From Batkoa obscura (Eukaryota > Entomophthoromycota > Entomophthoromycetes > Entomophthorales > Batkoaceae): a stretch of 64,000 bases of DNA. Below the pieces are notes generated by a model. That model did not search any database and was not told the DNA's origin. It saw only the letters and a list, made by a program, of their open reading frames with translations. This document shows, piece by piece, positions 10,505-23,068 of this stretch (the stretch's first letter is position 1; the number at the start of each line of letters is the position of its first letter). The DNA is taken from positions 272,664 through 336,663 of the forward strand of contig JASVEC010000042.1 in NCBI GenBank assembly GCA_030770535.1. Direction: 5' to 3'. The position numbers and the translations under genes were made by a program.

Positions 10505-12368
10505 ATTAAATTAATTTACAACGTCAATATAACACTTAAATATTATTAAAATTCAAAAGAATAAGGATGATATAAGCCCTCAGTTTAAAAGATAAGATAA
10601 AATATTTAATTGAAGTATGGATATAAAAGCCTTTTTAAAAAAATAAGTAGCTAAAATGCCTGTTTAAATAGTTTTGTAAATCATGCTATTTCATCTAGTT
10701 AATGAGATTGGTATAGACTTTATATGAAAGAATTCTATTTAAGGTAGAGATCTGATTTCATTCTTATTTGAAATGAGGTCGGTTCAAAATAAACCGATTA
10801 CATTAATAATCTTTGACCAATTAAAGACATATTTCCTCACTCTATGACTTTCCATGGTGCGATAACATCCTTTTTTGCAAAATTTAGAAAATTTATAATT
10901 TAACTACTTTCCCCATAAAGCTTAAAAAGAGATTAAGATAACCAAGCTAACTTTATATTCAATTTATTCAGACAAAATTTAATTAGCGTTAATTAAAAAT
11001 TAACTTAAAAAAGAAAAAAATTAATCAAAATGGCTTTCAATTTTAATGAGTGTAATTTTATCTTTCAAAACTAAATATATTTGTTATAGTGAAATAATAA
11101 ATCAAAAATAAAGATGAGTTGTTTATTAAGAAATGTGTAAAAAATAAAATAAAATAAAATAAAATAATTTAATATTGTTTTATTAACCCAGATCGAGATA
11201 ACTTCAAATAGCTTTAAATAGCTTTGAATTCACAAAACAAATTCTAAAGTTTAATAGTCAACTGATTTATTAATCTAATCTTTAAAACAATAGAAAGATA
11301 CTTTGCATAAAAATTAATATATAAAATACCCTTATAATCATCCTAAAAAAATACTAAGATATATTTGCAATATGGTAAAGATAAGATAGTTTATTCTTTT
11401 GAATATAAAACATAAATCATGAACTGAATTGTTTATTAATAATAAAACTATTAATTTGATGGAAACAATAAATAATAAATTCATAATAAATTATATTCTA
11501 TTGATACTTTTCACTTTACTTTAAAATCGACATCTTGTTAGATACTTGTTTTTAAGGCTCTATCCTAACAGTAAAGAATTGGAAATAAATGTTTTAAGTC
11601 ATCATGGCTAACACTCATTACCCTGATAGTTTAAACCTCTTGAATCATCTTAAGAGGTAACAAAATCAGTAACGGAGTTATTTAAATTCTCGAAGTCTGT
11701 TAAAATCTTATTATTGTAAGTAAAGATTAGTGTTTTATGGATTTAATATGTCAAAAAATAATACATATAGGGCTGTATTTCTGTGTTTAAGAATTTTACT
11801 AACAAAACTTTCGCTCAAATAGCGCTTAAAAGGTAAAAAGAGTAATGAAGCTAAAAAAACATCCCCATATATAATAAGATTTTATTCTTAACTCTTTAAA
11901 AATTGACGTTTTAATAATTTCGTCAACATAGTGATTGAATCATTAAACTGAAGGTTCAATAAATAGTATTAAATCATTTAGAATTAAAATACAAAGCTTT
12001 TTGTAATAAAACATTTTTATGATTTGAGATCTATGTTTAAACCATAAACTTAATATATACAAGTTTAAAAGCTTAGTTAAAAGTAAAAATAAAATTTCTT
12101 AATTTATTTTTATCTATTTCCTATATAGCATAAAATTTTTAAAAATTATTAAGCTGGACAAAAAAAGGTTTAATATAGGTTATTTAAATTAAGCAAAAAA
12201 GTTTACATTTAATGCTTAATTTGCATTTTTTTGCTAAAAATCAAATTAAACAAATTTTAAACCAAGTTTAAACTAACTTATATTTAAAAATAAATGTTAA
12301 TAACTCAATAAAATATTAATTATTTATAGCTTATTTTTGTTATTACTAGTATAGCTTTATATTTTATT
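10505..12368. other. Intergenic DNA upstream of PMA1
   Basis: No gene seen. The stretch next to 10505 should hold the PMA1 promoter. An AAAAT microsatellite lies at about 11139-11167 and one miniature element at 11765-11870. The remainder is very AT-rich and featureless to my eye. Confidence 0.5.
11765..11870 (+). mobile_element. MITE copy 4
   Basis: Left end ATATAGGGCTGTATTT, centre CGCTCAAATAGCGC (inverted repeat intact with both CpG sites), right end ACATCCCCATAT. Full-length copy in the PMA1 upstream intergenic region. Confidence 0.93.
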
Positions 12369-12458
12369 ATATGGGGTTGTCTGAATTAGTTTCATTATTT
12401 TATCCAATTTTTGAAAAATTTTGTGTTTTAAGAACTTTGCTTAAAATTCTATAAAATC

Positions 12459-12564
12459 ATATGGGGATGTATTTTATTATTTGAGAGTTTTACTAACACT
12501 TTTTCCGCTCAAATAGCGCTTAAAAAATGGAAAAGTAATGAAACCAAAAAAAACATCCCCATAT
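12459..12564 (+). mobile_element. MITE copy 5, nested in the transposon's left end
   Basis: ATATGGGGATGTATTTT start, centre CGCTCAAATAGCGC, end AAAACATCCCCATAT. It lies 90 bp inside the left terminus of the 2.6-kb transposon, so it inserted after the larger element. Confidence 0.94.
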
Positions 12565-12982
12565 CTTTATTAAAATAAAAGTACCCGGACACAGTTCTAA
12601 ATCATTATATTATAGTTTATACTGTAAGTTAGTTGAATTTCTACTAGATCTTAAATACACGTTTTTATAAAACTTTATTGAGAAATATTTCTTATTGACC
12701 ACTTTATAAGCAACATTGCAGATTTGTTATCAAATAAATAAACTATTTTAATGTTATAATTACATTATTAACATATTCCCAATTTAATAAATAGCTGTAT
12801 GGGAGGGAGTGGTTAGCCCCAAAACTATAATTAACCATCCCTATATAGTGCAAGTAATAATAGTTTTTACATATTATTACAGTTACTTGTTCTTTGACTA
12901 TTTATTAACTTAGCTATTAATAACTTAAGTAATCCTAACATTTAACAATCTATTTCTATCATTCAACAAACTACTTACTTGC

Positions 12983-14694
12983 TTAGTAAATATCGAAAAT
13001 TTTAAATTCTCTGTTATCTTCGTAAGGTAAGCTGGGATTGATCTTTTAATTTTCTATAGACTCTATAACTTTAATTGGAACTATATCGCTTTTTTTTGAT
13101 GTATCAGATACTGGATAACAATGTAGTTTATTGTTATGTTTAATAAAGTGTAAATACTTCTTAATTCCTTGCATCTCTATTATTCTTTTTATGTTTTTGT
13201 TTGTTTGATACTTTTTAAAAATTATATCTGTTTTCCTATTATTAACAGTCGAGTTATTAATTTTATTATGCTTGCAAATAAAAGCCTCAAATCTTGAAAT
13301 TAATTGATTAATGTCTTCTACTTTACCTAATGCTTCAGAACTACTTTTCCATTTTGAAAGGTTTCCAAAATGTCAATCAACTATACTTTTTCCATGATGC
13401 TCAGCAAAAAAATTAAGATTAACATTCAAACTACTATTTATTTTATCAATTTCTTTAAACATATGGGGCTGTTTTTTTTGGTTTCATTATTTTTCCATTT
13501 TTTAAGCACTATTTGAGTGGAAAGGTTGTAGTAAAATTCTTAAACAAAAAAATACATCCCCATATAATGTAGGAACTCTTGGGATCTAAAATGATTTCCT
13601 GTATCTGCCCATATATTAATTTTTGTAAACTTTTTAAATAAAAGCTCTGTAGAGATTAAACCGATTAAACAATCTCCTGTATATGCTGAATTATGATTCA
13701 ATATTTCAGATAAATAATCAAAGTAAACTTTGCCTATTGTTTTATCATCTTTTAAATATAATACACCAAAGCCTAATACTGATATAGCTTGTTTGTTATA
13801 ATGGTCTAGATTTATTGAATTTGGTTTTGTTCCTATTTCCATATTTTGTTTAAAATCTAAAATCATTATACAACTTCTATTATTTAATTTTTTAATAGTC
13901 ATTAAATGTGTTTTTTTGAGTACCAGCACAGGATTTATTTAATTTGTATAATTTTTCTTCTTCGTTGAAAATTTCATCTGTCTCTGCTTTGTTTTCAAAT
14001 AACTTTTTTCTAATTGTATACTGAGCACATATATTACATAGATCTGTTTTTCTTGCTGCATTTTTGAAATTATTTGGTATATATTTAAGAAATGTTGATC
14101 TAGCTATCCCCCTATCTTTTGAATCATTAAAATATTTACTATATATCATTCTTCTACTTTTATTTAATATATATATTATCTGATGAACATTTACTATCAG
14201 TATTCTTTATTAAATCTTGATGAAATAGTTGAATCATTTAGTAAATATTGTATGATAGTTTCAATTTGGTCATCTTTAATTTTTTTTGTATTTTTAATAA
14301 TAGGTTGTAATGTTGATATTTTATTATTATTACTTATTTTTGAATAATCATATTGCTTTCTGTTTATATTAAACCCAAAACTCTTACATTCATCAAAAGA
14401 ATATACTGAAGCTATAGTTGATAATAACGCTACTTGTTGATTTTTATTTTCTGTTTCCCTCAATGCACTAATTTTATACATTGCTTGATTAAGTTTATTA
14501 TTATCAATAGTAAACTTTGATAACATATCTTTTCTTTGTTTTGTTTTATTATAAAATTCCATAAACCTTGGGTTGTTATAAGTAGCTTTTAAAATTGATG
14601 TAAACGAATTACAATGTTTATATTGTGTACTCCTCCCTACTGTATTAAAATTTTCAAAAATCCCATTTCGAAGTTTAATTATGAAAGTTTGCAT
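12983..14694 (-). pseudogene. Broken DDE-type transposase
   Basis: From the ATG at 14694 three open stretches in different frames (14197-14694, 13892-14149, 13540-13929) and a continuation past the nested MITE (13461 down to 12983) make up the remnant. Recognisable parts in order: a Lys/Asn-rich N-terminus, a possible zinc knuckle (DLCNICAQ), a catalytic-core strand ILDFKQN, the segment WADTGNHF with a second candidate acidic residue, and AEHHGKSIVD followed by HFGNLSKW where a stop interrupts. The arrangement of strands and acidic residues fits an RNase H-like DDE core, but I cannot name the superfamily. At least two frame changes, one stop and the MITE insertion show it cannot be expressed as is. 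Confidence 0.7.
13461..13565 (-). mobile_element. MITE copy 6, inserted in the transposase core
   Basis: Starts ATATGGGGCTGTTTTTTT, contains GCACTATTTGAGTGG and ends ACATCCCCATAT. It splits the transposase between the WADTGNHF strand and the AEHHGKS segment, so it landed in a copy whose activity was dispensable or already lost. Confidence 0.94.
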
Positions 14695-14987
14695 TTTGTT
14701 TTTATTTCAACAAAAAATAAAGTCAAATAAGTATATTTATATAATTATATAATCATATAGTTATATATTATATATCTATTAAATATCTAACAGAACTAAC
14801 ATAAAACATATAGTTAGGAAAATTAGCTATTTAAGAAAAGGAAACAATTAAAATAAGTTTTAAGTAGAGAGATTCAATTTTAGGCTTTTTAGATTTAACT
14901 ATCACATTAGACACAAATTTAAAAATTTAAAAATTTAAAATTTGGATTAACTTCTAAGTAAATTCTCAAATCAATTCGGACAACCCC

Positions 14988-15095
14988 ATATGGAGATGTT
15001 TTTTTTTTGGCTTCATCACTTCATCTTTTAAGTGCTGTTTGGTTTGAATGGAAAAATTATTAGTAAAATTCTTACACAAAAATACATCCCCATAT
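14988..15095 (-). mobile_element. MITE copy 7, abutting the transposon right end
   Basis: It shares the ATAT of the transposon's right terminus (CCCCATATGGAG) and ends ACATCCCCATAT. The centre is altered by a small insertion (GCTGTTTGGTTTGAATGG). Third case in this window of one terminus directly joined to another. Confidence 0.9.
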
Positions 15096-16029
15096 GTTTT
15101 TAAACTATAAACATAGTATACTTTTTTAATAAAATACTATAATTATTTTAATAAAAATTATATAATATATTATATTAACTAATAAAGTTTTATTAAAAAT
15201 AATTTTATGTTTAAATTATAATAAATAACCAATTTTAACTTTTAAAATCCTAAACTTCATAAAGAAAGTAAAGAAACTAGTTAGCTAAAAAATTATTTTT
15301 TGTCTTCAATAAGAATACAAAGTTAATAAACTAGTTTTAAAACTTTTGGGTGAAAATTATAAAAAAATAATAACTTATTTATAAAATTATTCTGTATAAG
15401 CTTAGAAAAAATGAAATTAATTAATAATTAGTTTAAAAATAATTTATTAAAACATGATTTATAAAAATTTATGTCAAATAACATTTTCTATCATATTAAA
15501 AATAAATAGAAAATTTAAACACATTTGATGCATTATTATAATTATTAGATTTTAAGCTAAATAGTTGCTAAATTTGAATGTAACTTATTAAAGTCAAAAA
15601 CATTTTTCCACTTATATTTGTTTTTTGGGTTTAAAAAACAAAAACACTTTTCAATTTGGCTTTTTATTTATTTTTGTCTAATACACCAATTGCTAATTAT
15701 TTTAATAATCAAACCTATGTTTACTATTAACTATAGCAAAAAAACTTTAATTTAGATAAGTTAAATTTTGTTCCTTTTCAAATCTATGCGATTTTAAAAC
15801 CAATCAATTCGTTACAATACGAAACTTTGCATTTTTATTGACCAATAATCCATCAATAATTTATCAAGCCAAACTCATCACTATCTTGTGGAAACATTAA
15901 ATCAAACTACTAATTTTTAATAGTACCATGTGAAACCCAAAGCTTTAAGCTTCCAATTTACCAAGGAAGCTAAGTTCTTAAATCACAAATTAATTTGGAA
16001 TTTTATTTCTTTTACAAATAACGGTAAAA
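15096..16029. other. Intergenic, no gene seen
   Basis: Extremely AT-rich sequence with no frame worth calling. Its right end should hold the promoter of the START-domain gene. Confidence 0.5.
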
Positions 16030-17648
16030 ATGAAAAAGGTTACAGAGATTGTCAAAGAAAGTCAATTCAAAGAAAATAAAAATGAAATCTTGGGCTTCTT
16101 GTTATTTATGTTTAGTGCTTATACCACTACAGTGACATTAAATGGTAAGCTTTTATTTACTCTATTTAATAAATTTATTGATAGTCTATATCCTAAAATT
16201 AGTTTATTCTGTATGGAACTTTGATATTTTACATCATTTATTATTGCAGCTATTATCTGCTGTATTTTATTTATTTTTTAAATTAAATGGTAATCAGCTG
16301 AGGTTAAAAGCACCAGCAAAAGTGGATTTAATCAAAGAAAATCCAGAAGAAGAGAAGATTCTTAAAGATAATTTAGAAGAGGAAATAGTCCTCACTGATA
16401 AACCTAAAGAATCTATAATAAATGGACGTTTGAATAAAGAAAAGGAGGACATTAAAATAAACAAAGCACCAGTACATAAATATACACCAATGATTGAAGA
16501 ATTAACTACTGAATTTTTAAATAATGTTAAAACTCCTATAGCTCATCAACCAGAATTATGGGAAAATATAGTGAGTTTAACCTACCCAATGGAGCTCACT
16601 GTTAGTCGACATAAAAAATTAGCTCATTGCTATACGATGACAACAATATTTGATAATACCCCAGCCAATGTATTTGATATCTTTAATTCACCATCTGAAA
16701 ATGGAAGTTCTTCAGGTTATATTGCAGTCCAAGAAGAAATTGAGATTGTAGATGCAAATACATCCATTATTTATATTTGTACTAAAAGTATTTGGCCAAC
16801 TTCAGCAAGGGATTTATGTGTTATTAAAAGTTCTACAGTGTTAAAAGATGGTAGTATTATTTCTGTTTTAAAAAGTGTCCAACATGAAAGAAGAGGTAAA
16901 GGTTATAAAGATAATGTAGTTAGGATGGAGATCTATTGTGCAGGAACAAAATTTGAAAAATACGGTAAAAATAAATGCAAATTAACTATCTTCTTCCATG
17001 GAGATCCAACAGGATGGATTCCTAAATCATTAGTTACTTTTAGTAAGTTTTATTTTATTATTTTTTATTATGAGAATACTGATGAGTTTTTCTGTTTAAA
17101 TAGTTGTTTCAAATGTATTACCATCCCAATTTGAAAAAACTAATAAAAAAGTCAAAGGTTTATCACCAAAGGATAAACCTTCATTAATATTAGATTATAA
17201 TCAAATTAACAAAGAAGAAGATGAAAAAGAAGCTATTATTGAAACAGAAAATAACAAAAGAGGAATTTCAATTATTAATAAAATAGATGATGAAGTTAAA
17301 TTACCTATAAAACAAGAGAATTCAAATATTCAATCAATAATAAGTAATTCAAATAATGGAAGTAATCTAACTACAGAGTCTATAATAGAAGAGAACATAA
17401 CAGAATCAGTACCATCAGTTAATATAGAAATTCAATCTAAAGAAGTCAATATTAATCCAGAATCATCAAACATAAAACTAGATTCATTACCAATTATTAC
17501 CCCAAGTAAACCAAGTATATGGGAAAGAGTTAAAGCAAGATTTTTTAGTGGTAGTTTATTGAAAAGATTATTGGGTACTACAACACCTTTGATATTAATT
17601 ACAGCATTATTTGCTATTTTAGCAAAAAGGAATAGGATTACTTTATGA
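16030..17648 (+). CDS. START-domain lipid-binding protein with membrane anchors
   Basis: Three exons are inferred. Exon 1 (16030 to about 16131) encodes MKKVTEIVKESQ and a hydrophobic stretch that continues into exon 2 (16250-17042; LLSAVFYLFF). Intron 2 (17043-17103, GTAAGT to TAG) keeps the frame into exon 3 (17104-17648). After an acidic linker, the region from about IEELTTEFLNN to FEKTNKK has the START fold signature: WPTSARDLCV and DPTGWIPKSLV near its end. A Ser/Asn-rich linker leads to a C-terminal hydrophobic segment (PLILITALFAILA) followed by basic residues. The protein probably binds a lipid or sterol at an organelle membrane. The exon 1 donor is uncertain: only a GTGACA donor keeps the frame cleanly, whereas the better-looking GTAAGC does not. 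Confidence 0.75.
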
Positions 17649-17992
17649 TGAGAGATTTTATAAAGGAAAATTAAAAGTAATTATTAGATAGGATTAATTT
17701 GGAATAAGATATATATTAATGGAAAGTGATGTGATTCTCTTTATAAGTTTTAATATGTAGAGAGAAAGTAATAATTAGATTTGGAAGTGAATAAGTAAAT
17801 AAAGCTAAGTTTAATTAGTTGATTTTTTTATAATAAAATATAGTTTTAATAGTTATTTATTTATTGTTTTATTAATTGATTATAGCTTATCTTTATTTGA
17901 TCATTTATTTCAAAATGCATTATAAATAAAACTATAAATATTAGTAGTTTCCATTATAATAATAATTCTTTTTTAATAGTAGAGATATTCAA
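17649..17992. other. Short intergenic region
   Basis: Between the START-domain gene and the small MNWMGG gene. AT-rich, presumably terminator of the first and promoter of the second. Nothing distinct seen. Confidence 0.5.
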
Positions 17993-18642
17993 ATGAATTG
18001 GATGGGAGGTAAAGGGTAAATATTTGATTAACTATTCAATAATAATATAAATTCAAACAACTCAAATAGTTTTAAAAATCGAAATATTAAGGATCGATTA
18101 GCTAGTTTAAATGAAAATAAAAAACAAACAAACTATTTGAATTTAAATGAAGGTGCTATTGATATTCAAATATTAAATAAACCAATTTTAAATTATTTTC
18201 AAGAATCTGAAAATAATGATAACAATAAAGATGATAATAATCACAGTACAAATATTGAGTTAGAAAATAATAGTCAAATATTAAGTTCTGATCAATTGAT
18301 TGAAAGTGAACAAGTCAATATTAATGTATTTAATGAGATAGAGAATAGGTAAATTATATTAAATAAAATTAGTTATGATTTTAAGTTCAATTTTAATTTT
18401 AATTTAAAGGAATTCTACACCAAATAATATTAATAAAACCAATAAAGATTCCATAACTGATGAAAAGGTAATTATATTAATTAAAACTAGAACATTAGTA
18501 TTGCCATTAATAATCAATTAAGATTCAAAATCTTCACTTTGAAAAACAATACAATACAATATTTACCACAGTTGATAATATTTCAAACCAGTTAATTCAA
18601 TTAAAAGCTCAATTAAAACAATTAAAACAAACATTCAATTAA
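17993..18642 (+). CDS. Small four-exon protein, MNWMGG N-terminus and C-terminal coiled coil (159 aa)
   Basis: Four exons join in frame with canonical GT-AG introns of 54-61 bp: 17993-18015, 18070-18348, 18410-18467, 18523-18642. The protein starts MNWMGGKGFKNRNIKDR, has an Asn/Asp-rich, low-complexity middle and ends in a Leu/Gln-rich heptad-like stretch (LIQLKAQLKQLKQTF). I recall fungal proteins of unknown function that begin with a similar MNWxGG motif followed by basic residues, but I cannot name the family with confidence. The neighbouring genes give no hint of its job. The clean four-exon frame and the first-exon motif are the reasons to call it a real gene. Confidence 0.7.
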
Positions 18643-18785
18643 ATATCAATTTAAATGTACTTATTTCATTTCCTTAGCCATAATAAAACTCAAACCAATT
18701 AATCACTATAATTTTAATTATTCAAATGTATCATTTTTATATATAAAAAAGATTGGATTATAAGATGATTATTTAAAAATAGTAA

Positions 18786-19706
18786 TTATAAATATTCCAC
18801 ATAGTTACTTGGAAATTGACCAGTAACTCCATTTAAAGTACCTAAAAATAGTTAATAAATAAATTATTATTATTATTATGATATATATAATAAAGTACCT
18901 TCACTCCATCCAGAATCATCTTCTGCTTTAGTAAGTGTAATAATATCCCCTACACATATATTTAAATCATATTCCGACTGCGCTTCAAAATCATATAATA
19001 CACGAACTAATCAAAATAAAAAAATTAGAAATAAACTTTTATTTCAATATCAATATCATTAAAATTTACCTTGAATTACTTCTGATGGGGCATTAACATG
19101 ATCAGGAATATTACTTTGATCTCCTTCTATTTCAATATAAGTTCCTGGTACAAGTCCTGTATTACCATTTGACATTGCTTTTACCCACCCTGACCCATCA
19201 TCTCCTTCAGTAATTTCAATCATAGTCCCCGCAGTTATACTTAGTTCATTATCATCACTAGCCTCATAAGAATATAATACTTTAGCCATAGGATATATTC
19301 CTTGTATATGTGATTGGTTATTTATTTCTCCTACAGAATGTTGACTATCAATTGACGAATGGTGAGTAAGAGATATAGGAGTTGATAGAACTGGAGAATG
19401 TAAATTTGAGCCTCCAAATTCAGGTGTTTGTGGTTGAATAAATTGATCCGGTATAGGTTGACGTAAATTATGAGAAGGTAAATTATCACTTGTTGAATTT
19501 TTTAGAAAGGGAGCTGTTTTATCTATGTTATAAATAAATTAATAAAATATTGATTGATAGTGAGATAAAATATAAACTAATATTACCTTTTAATGTGTTA
19601 AAATCCATTTGCTCTTTTCTTATTGATTTTGCACCTCCTTTAATCTGCGTACAATTTGGAGGTACTTTGAATTCACAATTGGCATGACAATTATATTTAC
19701 AATCTA

Positions 19707-19741
<35 letters not shown>

Positions 19742-21757
19742 AAGTAATCTACCAATTACCTTTACAAGTAGAACCATGTCGATTTAAACCCCAGATACTA
19801 TTTTCACAATAATCACAAGTAGTTGGTATTGTAAATGAAGTAGTTTTAAAATCATGTTTAATACCATTTAAATTATATTGTCCAATACTATTTGATATTA
19901 ATTGATTTTCAGTTAATGAGGTTAATTCTTGATTTTTTAATATAACTAATTCTCGCCAAGTTTCAGATAATTTCTATTAAAAATTTAAATTATTAATACA
20001 ATCAATATATTATTTGATATTAAATATACTATAATATAATATAATATAATATTTTTAGAATTACCTCATATATTTGTTCCCCATTATTTTCTAAGCTTGG
20101 ATTAAGATCAAATTGTGAATATTCTAATTTTAATTGTTCAACTTCTTCTTGTTTTTGTAATATTTGATTTTTCATTTCATTTAATTCCATTTCGTTTTTA
20201 TTCATTTTATTAAATAAATAAACTTTACTAGAATACTCATCAATCAATTGATTCTAAATAAATAGTTATATAAGTATAGAATTATTATATATTATATATT
20301 ATATATTATTATTAATTTACATCTTCCGCAAATTGTCCAAAACTAGTAAATTGAAAATCACCTGGTGGAGCCCAATTGGATGGATTATTATTTATAAATG
20401 ATTTTGATTCTAACTTTTTATCTACTTTATTGACAGACAGTTTTAAATTATCTAAATTTAATTTAGAATCATTAAAACAGTTGGATTCTAATTGAATGTA
20501 ATGAAACCAAAAAGATTTTATATGTTCCATCCAATATTCATTTAATGTTTGATAAAACTAAAAATAATATTAATATATTATTTATATATTATTTATATTT
20601 ATATTAACTTACATTTAATAATTCTGGTACATCCATAGTATAATGTTTATTTTTGTGTTGATTAGCTACTTCAACTGCTAATATATATAAATTCTAAAAC
20701 GAAAATATTATTGTTATCTTTAATTTATAAATAAATAAATAAATTAAACTTACTTTGTTATTATTTCTATCAATAACATCTTGATAATATTGTTTTTGTA
20801 ACTAATTAAATTAACAAAAATGAATATTAATATTATTAACATTATTTAATCAACCTTATCTAATACTTTAGTTTCCATTGTTCTTTCTTGCTTAATTTGA
20901 CTAGTTATTACTTCATTACAACTTTCATCATATTTTGATTTCAACTAAATCAAATTAAAATAGAAAAATTATTTCTCAATTAGTATAATTATATATTATA
21001 ATTTAACTTACTTTATCTTTTTCATTATAAATTTTATCTCTTTCATCTGTGATTTTTTTACTAAAATTAAACAACTAATAAAAAAGAAAGTATAGATATT
21101 AATTAATATTAATTTTTATCCCTATTATATAAAAAACAATAATAAACAACAATAAAAACTTACTTTTTTCCTTTCTTCTTCCACTTTATTAGCTAACATT
21201 TTCAATGGATCTGCAATATCAGTAACTAAATATTCTGACAAAACTGCCCTTTCTCCTGCTATTTTTTCAGTATCCGAAAATAAATTATTTAACCCTTGTA
21301 ATAAAGTACTATAATAATAATAATAATTAAAACATTATTATATTTCATTATTATATTTCATTATTATTATTATTTAATATTACCTATTTTCATCTAACAT
21401 TATACCACCTTCATTTCCCTTCACACTACTAATAGTACCACTTAGACTTATTGCATCAAAGGAGCCTCCACCTCCACCATGACTTGGTGCAAATGGATCT
21501 CGATTGATATTAGATAAATTGAATATCTTTTTATTTCGATATTTCTTAATTAAATTTTCTAATTTGTTAGAATATTCTTTTTCTAATTGACTTTTTTCTT
21601 TAATGTATTCTCGAAATTCTAATAAAAATTGAGAAGCTTGAACTAATTGTTTGTTTACTAAAGGAGTGACTTTTCTATATAAAGGAGCTTAGGGTATAAG
21701 TATGATAAATAGAAGAAATATAGAACTTACTGTCAAATGTTCACCATAAGTAGTCAT
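18786..21757 (-). CDS. BZZ1: F-BAR, C1 and double SH3 protein (Bzz1-type actin/endocytosis adaptor)
   Basis: A gene with many short introns. From the start near 21757 (MTTYGEHLT) it encodes an F-BAR region (LEFREYIKEKSQLEKEY and following helices), long coiled-coil exons (for example 20312-20530 and 20029-20247), then a C1 zinc domain with H, CDYC and CKDC spacing around 19690-19880, then two SH3 domains. The first SH3 (VLYSYEASDDNELSI, 19059-19289) and the second (VLYDFEAQSEYDLNI to GQFPSNYVEYL, to the stop at 18786) are both typical. F-BAR, C1 and two C-terminal SH3 domains in this order is the Bzz1/Syp-dapin architecture, a WASP-binding regulator of actin patches and endocytosis. The junction after the first exon is unclear: the frame works only with an unusual GTTCTA donor. 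Confidence 0.9.
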
Positions 21758-22186
21758 TTTTTGAATGTTGTTTTATAATAATTGATAATAAAGCTTGGAA
21801 TTTTAATTTTAATGTTGGTTTTATTTTAAAACAAGTTTTAGAATGTTTGATTGGTTTATTGATTAGTTTGATGACTTAATTTTAGATTAAGTTTAATAAA
21901 AATAACAGTAATAAAAATGATTTAATTATTGTTAATAATAATAGTAATAATATAAGTTAAAAATATCAATACATAGGAAATGTGTTATTTCTATTTATCA
22001 GTAATAAGCTATTGAATTTTCATTAATAATTAAAGTTCAATATAAAGTATAAGTTTCACTTATAATAAATAAGGGATTGATTTTGATAAATACTCCGTCA
22101 ATTTAATAAATAAAAAGACTAATTACAAATTTTATCCGAATTTTCATTTGCTTTATCTTTCATTTCATTTTTAAATCATAAAATAA
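21758..22186. other. Divergent promoter region
   Basis: A 429-bp space between the start of BZZ1 (minus) and the start of the small membrane-protein gene (plus). AT-rich, no frame. It should act as promoter for both. Confidence 0.5.
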
Positions 22187-23068
22187 ATGTCAATAGAATT
22201 ACAAGAAATAGTCATTAATACAAATGAACAGTCTTCTAATACAATACTTGATACAACAACAACAGATTCAAGTTTAAATCCTAATACATTACCCACTTAC
22301 CATGAGTCTTTATCTTCTAATAATAATTTAAATACCATATCATTGAGAGATACAGCTCCGATTATAATAATTCATCAATTAAATCATACTGATATTTCAT
22401 TAAATAGTAATATTTTATTCATAATATTAATAATAATATTAACATTAATAATCCCTATTAACTATATTTATTATTAGCATCTCAATCTAATCAAAATGAA
22501 AAGTAATTTTTTAATCTATTTTATTAATTTTATTATTTATTGCTAACCCTCTATTTAAGTTCTATTACCAGTCCCTCTTATCCACCAACAGCAATGGCCA
22601 CCAATCCCCATCTTCACCTTCCCTCTCCTCAGATCCCTATATCACTGAAATTGTATATGAAATTGAACCTGCTCCAGCAAGTGAAACACTTTGCTCAATA
22701 CCAGCAATGTTATTTTTATTAGGTTGTGTCTTCCCACCTTTTTGGTTAATAGGAACGGGATTCTTAGTTAAATCCGAACCTGAGTCTTTAACTAGAGCTT
22801 ATGCCATTATTTGTTTATTTTTAAGTTTTATATTTTTAAGTTTTTTTATTACTGTATTGGTTAAGTAAGTGAATGAAATTTAATTGATATTGTTTTTAAT
22901 AAATAAAATACTAACGATTTTTCTTACTATATTCTTACTATAGTGCCCTTCTAAATCCCGAAAAGGTAAGTAGATAAAATTATTTTAGAGTTATGATTAT
23001 TTGATTATGATTATTAATTATTTGTTTAGTCTGCTGTATTTTTAAAAGATTTAGTTACTTGGCAATAA
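22187..23068 (+). CDS. Small membrane protein with PxY-type N-terminus and FPPFWLIG motif
   Basis: Exon 1 begins at 22187 (MSIELQEIVINTNEQ) and carries LPTYHESL. A later exon, from about 22560, encodes SDPYITEIVYEIEPAP and a hydrophobic core LFLLGCVFPPFWLIG, then a second hydrophobic stretch (AIICLFLSFIFLSFFI). Two further exons, NALLNPEK and SAVFLKDLVTWQ, follow with good GT-AG introns, and the stop is at 23068. The junctions between 22395 and 22560 are unresolved. Exon 1 could instead be a separate 96-aa tail-anchored protein, since its frame runs into a hydrophobic end and a stop at 22477. Fungal proteins with a PPxY-like N-terminus and an FPPLW-type membrane hairpin are known to me only as uncharacterised. 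Confidence 0.55.

Larger units (their letters stand above)
12369..14991 (-). mobile_element. DNA transposon with TIRs, decayed, probable source of the MITE family
   Basis: The left end reads ATATGGGGTTGTCTGAATT and the right end, read inward on the other strand, ATATGGGGTTGTCCGAATT, so the terminal inverted repeats match at 18 of 19 positions over 2.62 kb. The interior carries a broken transposase on the minus strand (12983-14694). Two MITEs are nested inside it (12459-12564 and 13461-13565) and a third abuts the right end (14988). The first bases match the MITE ends (ATATGGGG-TGT), and the subterminal GTTTCATTATTTT-TCCA also matches the MITE, which suggests common mobilisation. A hairpin-like inverted repeat lies near 12790-12850. 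The target appears to contain TA, but palindromic ATAT ends make the exact duplication hard to read. Confidence 0.85.

Noticed and set aside
12790-12850. Imperfect hairpin (TATGGGAGGGAGTGGTTA against TTAACCATCCCTATATA), considered as a further MITE.
   Set aside because: It lacks the family interior and is only about 60 bp; it is more likely an internal part of the transposon or a chance palindrome.
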